A stretch of 64,000 nt of DNA from Neoroseomonas terrae (GTDB lineage Bacteria; Pseudomonadota; Alphaproteobacteria; Acetobacterales; Acetobacteraceae), in NCBI RefSeq assembly GCF_018129025.1, contig NZ_JAAEDI010000018.1:78615-142614 (forward strand), in the 5' to 3' direction. Below are positions 59,907 to 64,000 of the stretch, in pieces. Position 1 is the stretch's first letter. The number at the start of each line of letters is the position of its first letter. The notes under the pieces are model-generated. The model was not told the origin of the DNA. It saw nothing but the letters and a program-made list of their open reading frames with translations, and made no database searches. Position numbers and translations under genes: made by a program.

Positions 59907-59968
59907 GCGGGGTCCGGGGACCGCGCCCGGTCCCCGGCGGGGGTTCCAAGGGGGCGGCGCCCCCTTGG
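59907..59968 (+). repeat. GC-rich stem-loop repeat, copy D
   Basis: GCGGGGTCC, stem GGGGACCG/CGGTCCCC, GGCGGGGGTTC, then a long hairpin CCAAGGGGG/CCCCCTTGG (59946-59968). It lies between efp and the convergent DUF6790 gene and may serve as their terminator. It is the inverted counterpart of the copy at 57515. Confidence 0.6.
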
Positions 59969-59972
59969 TCCG

Positions 59973-60428
59973 TCAGTCCACCGCAATCGCCACCAGCGCC
60001 ACCACCAGCACCCCCGCCACTGCGAGGTCCGTCACCATCGCGAGCCGCCTTTTGGCGTTGCGAGACTTCGCCATGACATGCGCGGCCCCGGCCAGCCCGT
60101 AGAACACCGCCCCGCCGACCGCGGCCGGCACGACCCAGGACGGGAAGGCGATGCTCGCGATGCCGAGCGTGCCGAGGGCGATGTTGCCGAAGCCGAGTTC
60201 GCGCACCAGCGGCCGGGCGCGGGGGTCGGTGACGGCGAAGATCGTCTCGCTGGTGAAGCGGGGGCGGATCACCTGGCTAAGCCCGGCGGTGAACAGCCGC
60301 ACGCCGACGGCCCAGAAGGCGAACCAGCGGCCGATCGCCTCGCCCATCGGGGCGCCGCTGGCCCAGGCGGCCAGGGTGCAGGCCAGGGGCAGGATCATCG
60401 TCAGCAGGGCGACGATTGCGGTGTGCAT
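59973..60428 (-). CDS. DUF6790-type membrane protein
   Basis: A 151-residue inner-membrane protein with four hydrophobic helices. RWFAFWAVGVRLFTAGLSQV, followed by RPRFTSETIF and ELGFGNIALGTLGI, matches a family known only as DUF6790. ATG 60428 is chosen as the first methionine before helix 1; the open frame upstream is proline-rich and unlikely to be translated. No function is known. Confidence 0.7.
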   Translation of the reverse strand: MHTAIVALLTMILPLACTLAAWASGAPMGEAIGRWFAFWAVGVRLFTAGLSQVIRPRFTSETIFAVTDPRARPLVRELGFGNIALGTLGIASIAFPSWVVPAAVGGAVFYGLAGAAHVMAKSRNAKRRLAMVTDLAVAGVLVVALVAIAVD

Positions 60429-60574
60429 GCGGTGCGGTGGTCCCGGGCCGTTTTTGTGGGGGCGGGAGAGTAGCGGCGGGCGTCGGGTGGGCAAGCCGCC
60501 CTCGCCTCGCGGCGCCGGTTCCGCTACGTCGGCGGCTCAGCCGCTCTTTTTCCATCGTGCAGGGTTATTCCGTC

Positions 60575-61420
60575 ATGGCTCCCGTCTCGTCGCGTCTTTC
60601 TCCGGCCATGCAGGTCGTCACCTCGGCCGTCCGCAAGGCGGGGCGCCGCCTGCTGCGGGATTTCGGGGAGGTGGAGCAGCTCCAGGTCAGCATGAAGGGG
60701 CCGATGGATTTCGTCTCGACCGCGGATATGCGCGCGGAGCAGACGCTGAAGGAGGAACTGTCGAAGGCGCGGCCGGGCTTCGCGTTCCTGATGGAGGAAT
60801 CGGGCGCGTCGGGGGATGCGGATTGGGAGTGGCGCTGGGTGGTCGACCCGCTGGATGGGACGACGAACTTCCTGCACGGCATTCCGCATTGGGCGATCTC
60901 GGTGGGCATCGAGAAGCGCACCGGGACCGATACGTCCGAGCTCGTGGCCGGCGTGGTCTACAACCCGCCGTCGGATGAGCTGTTCTGGGCGGAGAAGGGC
61001 GTGGGGGCGTTCCTGAACGATCGGCGGCTGCGGGTGTCGGGGCGGAAGGACATGCGGGAGGCGGTGTTCGCGACGGGGATCCCGTTCGGCGCGGTGCCGC
61101 GGAAGGTGGAGTTCAGCGCGATCCTGCATCGGGTGATGCCGCAGGTGGCCGGGGTGCGGCGGTTCGGGGCGGCGGCGCTCGACCTTGCCTGGGTGGCGGC
61201 GGGACGCTTCGACGGGTTCTGGGAACTGGGCCTGAAGAAGTGGGACATTGCGGCGGGGCTGGTGCTGGTGAAGGAAGCCGGCGGGGCGGTGAGCGACCCG
61301 GATGGCGGGGATCCCTACGCCACCGGCAATGTCGTGGTCGGAAACCAGACCATGCAGCCGAGGCTGAAGGAGATCGTGGTGGAAGGCATCGCCGCGGTGA
61401 AGGCGCGTCCGGCCGGATGA
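60575..61420 (+). CDS. Inositol monophosphatase family protein
   Basis: A 281-residue magnesium-dependent phosphatase of the SuhB/IMPase family, acting on inositol phosphates or related sugar phosphates. The metal site is complete: Glu74/Glu75 (LMEESGA), Asp91 and Asp94 in WVVDPLDGTTNFLHG, and the later aspartate in KKWDIAAGLVLVKEAGG. The ribosome binding site before ATG 60575 is weak (AGGG). Its stop overlaps the next gene's start by four bases, and the next two genes overlap likewise, so it leads a tightly packed operon. Confidence 0.9.
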   Translation: MAPVSSRLSPAMQVVTSAVRKAGRRLLRDFGEVEQLQVSMKGPMDFVSTADMRAEQTLKEELSKARPGFAFLMEESGASGDADWEWRWVVDPLDGTTNFLHGIPHWAISVGIEKRTGTDTSELVAGVVYNPPSDELFWAEKGVGAFLNDRRLRVSGRKDMREAVFATGIPFGAVPRKVEFSAILHRVMPQVAGVRRFGAAALDLAWVAAGRFDGFWELGLKKWDIAAGLVLVKEAGGAVSDPDGGDPYATGNVVVGNQTMQPRLKEIVVEGIAAVKARPAG

Positions 61421-61947
61421 GGCGGCGCGCGCTTCTGATCGGGTTGCTGCTGGTGGGCCTCGGCGCGCGGGCGCAGGAGGCGCCGGAGGCGTTGCTGCCG
61501 GAGCCCGCGCCCGCGCCGCCTGCGCCGGCGGCGTTGGCGCCGACCGGGGCGCCGATCGTGCCGCAGCCCGCCCCGCCGCAGCCCACGCTGCCGGCCGGGA
61601 TGGAGACGATGGCCGATGGCGTGGTGCGGATCGCGCTGCGCGGGGAGGCGATCGACCCGCCGCTCGCCGAGGCGCTGCGGCAGATGGGGGGGCGGCTGGC
61701 CGCCCTGCCCGCCGGGCGCGTGACGGTCGAGGCCCAGGTGGCCGGGCCGGCGAATGACGTTTCCATGGCCCGGCGGGCGTCGCTGGCGCGGGCGCAGGCG
61801 GTGAAGGCCGCGCTGATGGTCGGCGGGCTGGACGCGACTCGCATTGATCTGCGCCCGTTGGGGCGGCTGCCGGCCGGGGTCGATGCGGTGGATATTCTGC
61901 CGCCCGGCGTGGCAAGCCCGAATACGGAGGCGCGGAGCGGCCAATGA
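61417..61947 (+). CDS. Exported OmpA-like protein
   Basis: A 176-residue protein with a signal peptide (RRRALLIGLLLVGLGARAQE), a proline/alanine-rich linker (about 25-60) and a small C-terminal domain with RRASLARAQAVKAALMVGGL. That segment recalls the helix of OmpA-like domains, but the rest is reduced. It overlaps the phosphatase stop (ATGA) and its own stop overlaps the start of the MotA-like gene. I infer a periplasmic component of the same complex. Confidence 0.65.
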   Translation: MRRRALLIGLLLVGLGARAQEAPEALLPEPAPAPPAPAALAPTGAPIVPQPAPPQPTLPAGMETMADGVVRIALRGEAIDPPLAEALRQMGGRLAALPAGRVTVEAQVAGPANDVSMARRASLARAQAVKAALMVGGLDATRIDLRPLGRLPAGVDAVDILPPGVASPNTEARSGQ

Positions 61948-63083
61948 CGCAGCCGGTGGTCTATCTGTGGCGGATGCTGGGGTTCCTCGCCTTCGTGGGG
62001 ATCGTGACCTTCGCCGTCTGGGGGCAGCTGCGCCATGCCTTCGAGGCGAACCCGGTCCTGAACGCGGTGATCGTCGCGGTGCTGCTGTTCGGCATCGGGT
62101 GGAACCTGCGGCAGGTGGTTTCGCTGAAGCGGGAAGTGACTTGGCTCGAGGGATATCGGTCCATCCGCGGGGCGGAGGAGCGGGTGCAGCCGCGGCTGCT
62201 GGCGCCGATGGCGTCGATGCTGTCGGCGCGGCGGTCGGAACGGGTGTCGATGTCGGCGATCGCGATGCGGTCGCTGCTGGATGGCATCGTCTCGCGGCTG
62301 GATGAGACGCGCGAGCTGTCGCGCTACATGACCGGGCTGCTGATCTTCCTGGGCCTGCTGGGCACGTTCTGGGGGCTGCTGCTGACGATCGGGTCGGTGG
62401 CGGATGTGATCGGCAACATGTCGGTCGGTTCGGGGGACCTGAACCAGCTGTTCAACCAGTTGAAGGCGGGGCTCGCGCGGCCGCTGGAGGGGATGGGGAC
62501 GGCGTTCTCGACCTCCATGCTCGGCCTCGCCGGGGCGCTCGTGCTGGGGTTCATGGACCTCACGGCCGGACAGGCGCAGACGCGGTTCACGAATGAGCTG
62601 GAAGAATGGCTCGCCGGGCTGACGCGCCTGTCGACCGGCGTGCTGGGGCAGGAAGGGGATGGCAACATCCCCGCCTATGTGAACGCGCTGCTGGAACAGA
62701 CGGCAGAGAACCTCGAAGGGCTGCAGACCATCCTGCAGCGGGGGGAGGAAGGCCGCGCGGCGACGTCCGGTGCGATCATGACCATGACCGAGCGGCTGAC
62801 CGTGCTGACCGAGCAGATGCGCGCCAACAACCAGGTGATGGTGCGCGTGGCGGAAGGGCAGTCCACCATCGCGGCCGCGCTGGCGAAGCTGGCGGACGGG
62901 CAGGATCGCGGCGCGATCGACGAGGGGACGCGGAGCAACATCCGCAACCTGGAGATCTACATGGCGCGGTTGATCGAGGAGGTGGCGCAGGGCCGCACCC
63001 AGGCGACCGCCGAGATCAGGAACGAGATCAAGATCCTGACGCGCACCATCGCGGCGATCGCCGAGGACCAGCCGCGGTCATGA
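61944..63083 (+). CDS. MotA/TolQ/ExbB-like proton-channel family protein
   Basis: A 379-residue inner-membrane protein. Helices lie at about 10-27 and 38-55, and a conserved pair at about 128-150 (YMTGLLIFLGLLGTFWGLLL) and 190-210 (AFSTSMLGLAGALVLGFMDL) resembles the pore helices of MotA/TolQ/ExbB. The C-terminal 170 residues form a cytoplasmic helical tail. With a MotB/OmpA-like partner 16 bases downstream it probably builds an ion-driven envelope machine distinct from the flagellar motor, since no flagellar gene is near. Confidence 0.75.
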   Translation: MTQPVVYLWRMLGFLAFVGIVTFAVWGQLRHAFEANPVLNAVIVAVLLFGIGWNLRQVVSLKREVTWLEGYRSIRGAEERVQPRLLAPMASMLSARRSERVSMSAIAMRSLLDGIVSRLDETRELSRYMTGLLIFLGLLGTFWGLLLTIGSVADVIGNMSVGSGDLNQLFNQLKAGLARPLEGMGTAFSTSMLGLAGALVLGFMDLTAGQAQTRFTNELEEWLAGLTRLSTGVLGQEGDGNIPAYVNALLEQTAENLEGLQTILQRGEEGRAATSGAIMTMTERLTVLTEQMRANNQVMVRVAEGQSTIAAALAKLADGQDRGAIDEGTRSNIRNLEIYMARLIEEVAQGRTQATAEIRNEIKILTRTIAAIAEDQPRS

Positions 63084-63099
63084 GCGGGCGGGGCTAGCC

Positions 63100-64000
63100 A
63101 TGGCCGGCTCCTCCAACCGCCGCCGCGGCGGCGGGCTCGACGCGTGGCCCGGATACGTGGATGCGCTGGCCACGCTGCTGATGGTCATCATCTTCGTGCT
63201 GCTGGTTTTCGTGCTGGCGCAGGGGTTCCTGTCGGTCGCGCTGTCCTCGCGCGACCGGGCGCTGGACCGGCTCAACCGGCAGGTCGCGGAACTGGCGGAA
63301 CTGCTGGCGCTGGAACGGGGCCAGGCAGAGGAGCTGCGGAGCGGGCTGTCGCGGGCGACAGGCGAGCTGGCGACGGCCGCGGCGGCGCGTGACGATGCGC
63401 TGCGGCTGCTGGGGTCCCTGCGGGAGGAGCGCGACCGGCTCGCCGGGGAGCGCGACACGGCGCGCAGCGAGCAGGAACGGTTGGCGGCGCGGCTGAACGA
63501 TCTCGGCCTTGGCGCGCGCGGCACGGAGGAGAGGGTCGCCACGCTGGAACGACAGTTGGCCGAGGCGGTGGCGCGGGCTGAAAGCGTCGGTGGCGATGCG
63601 GCGCGCACCACGCGCAACCTGACGGAGGCGCGCCGCACCCTGACGCAGACGGAACAGCAGCGCGCCGCGCTGGAACAGCAGGCGGCGCAGACGGCGGAAC
63701 AGCTCGCCGCCGCGCGACGCGACCTGGAGACGCTGCGCGCGGAGGCGGCAGCCCTGAACCAGCAGGTGCGCGTCGATCGAGAGACCATCGAGGCGCGGCT
63801 TGCCGATCTCGCACGGCTGAACCAGCAGGTGCAGGCGCTTTCCGCGCTGCGCGACGAGTTGGAGCGCCAGGCGCAGGCGGCGCTCGCCCGCGCCGGGGAG
63901 GAGGAACGCAACCGCCGCGCCGCAGAGCAGGACGCGTCGCGCAGCGCCGCCGAGGCGGCCGAGGCGCAGCGGCGGCGGGCAGCGGCGGAAGGGCTCGCCG
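63100..64000 (+). CDS. MotB-like coiled-coil membrane protein, cut by window end
   Basis: ATG 63100 opens a frame still open at the window edge after 300 codons. One membrane helix (about 22-44, ATLLMVIIFVLLVFVLAQGF) follows a basic head with the GYVDALATL pattern common to MotB-type plug regions. Everything after is a long periplasmic coiled coil rich in Glu/Arg/Ala/Gln heptads. Family members end in an OmpA peptidoglycan-binding domain, which would lie beyond the window. It is the natural partner of the MotA-like gene before it. Confidence 0.75.
   Translation, partial: MAGSSNRRRGGGLDAWPGYVDALATLLMVIIFVLLVFVLAQGFLSVALSSRDRALDRLNRQVAELAELLALERGQAEELRSGLSRATGELATAAAARDDALRLLGSLREERDRLAGERDTARSEQERLAARLNDLGLGARGTEERVATLERQLAEAVARAESVGGDAARTTRNLTEARRTLTQTEQQRAALEQQAAQTAEQLAAARRDLETLRAEAAALNQQVRVDRETIEARLADLARLNQQVQALSALRDELERQAQAALARAGEEERNRRAAEQDASRSAAEAAEAQRRRAAAEGLA

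Overview
The window is a high-GC (by eye roughly two thirds or more G+C) piece of chromosome. It looks alphaproteobacterial, most like the Acetobacteraceae (Roseomonas-type). The signs are the gene content (RpoH, MotA/OmpA-like envelope operon, DUF4139, DUF6476 next to rluD), the many tripartite-tricarboxylate (Bug/TctC) and amino-acid binding proteins, and GC-rich palindromic intergenic repeats. No rRNA, CRISPR array, transposase or phage structural gene is visible. One tRNA (Glu-CTC) is present.

Layout. 0.2-7 kb: serA, a 26-residue membrane peptide, then a minus-strand solute-uptake cluster (TAXI binding protein, fused TRAP permease that runs in frame into an amino-acid binding protein, and a second amino-acid binding protein). 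7-17 kb: oligopeptide-type binding protein, a C58 (YopT-like) cysteine peptidase, RidA-like protein, a LysE exporter with a damaged start, DUF4139 and OmpA-like proteins, cytochrome b561, DUF429, a metallophosphoesterase and a 48-residue membrane peptide. 17-24 kb: ketopantoate reductase-like protein, creatininase-like amidohydrolase, STAS-like protein, M20 amidohydrolase and a complete tctCBA transporter operon. 24-30.5 kb: thioesterase, manC, a UDP-sugar dehydrogenase, upp, a VOC protein and a class III aminotransferase. 30.5-38.4 kb: AsmA/DUF3971 envelope protein, glnE-bcp, and two tandem truncated J-domain proteins. 38.5-46.5 kb: two orphan Bug proteins, an M20 amidohydrolase, an AraC regulator divergent from a beta-barrel protein, DUF1254 and a cupin. 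46.5-47.7 kb: a gene-poor, compositionally odd stretch abutting tRNA-Glu. 47.7-57.4 kb: DUF6476/rluD, rpoH, a third orphan amino-acid binding protein, a GMC oxidoreductase, epmA/epmB and an EamA transporter. 57.5-59.3 kb: an AT-rich island holding one PIN-like nuclease gene. 59.3-64 kb: efp, DUF6790, and an operon of inositol monophosphatase, OmpA-like, MotA/ExbB-like and MotB-like coiled-coil protein that runs off the end.

How genes work together. tctC-tctB-tctA form one transporter, and the TAXI protein serves the TRAP permease. epmA and epmB modify Lys34 of the EF-P encoded 4 kb away; the foreign PIN gene lies between them. manC and the UDP-sugar dehydrogenase supply nucleotide sugars for surface polysaccharide. 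The last four genes probably build an ion-driven envelope complex.

The most unusual signals are the PIN-domain AT-rich island, the C58 peptidase with its own promoter, the permease/binding-protein fusion ORF, the tandem J-like proteins, and three families of dispersed hairpin repeats whose stems differ between copies by compensatory changes.
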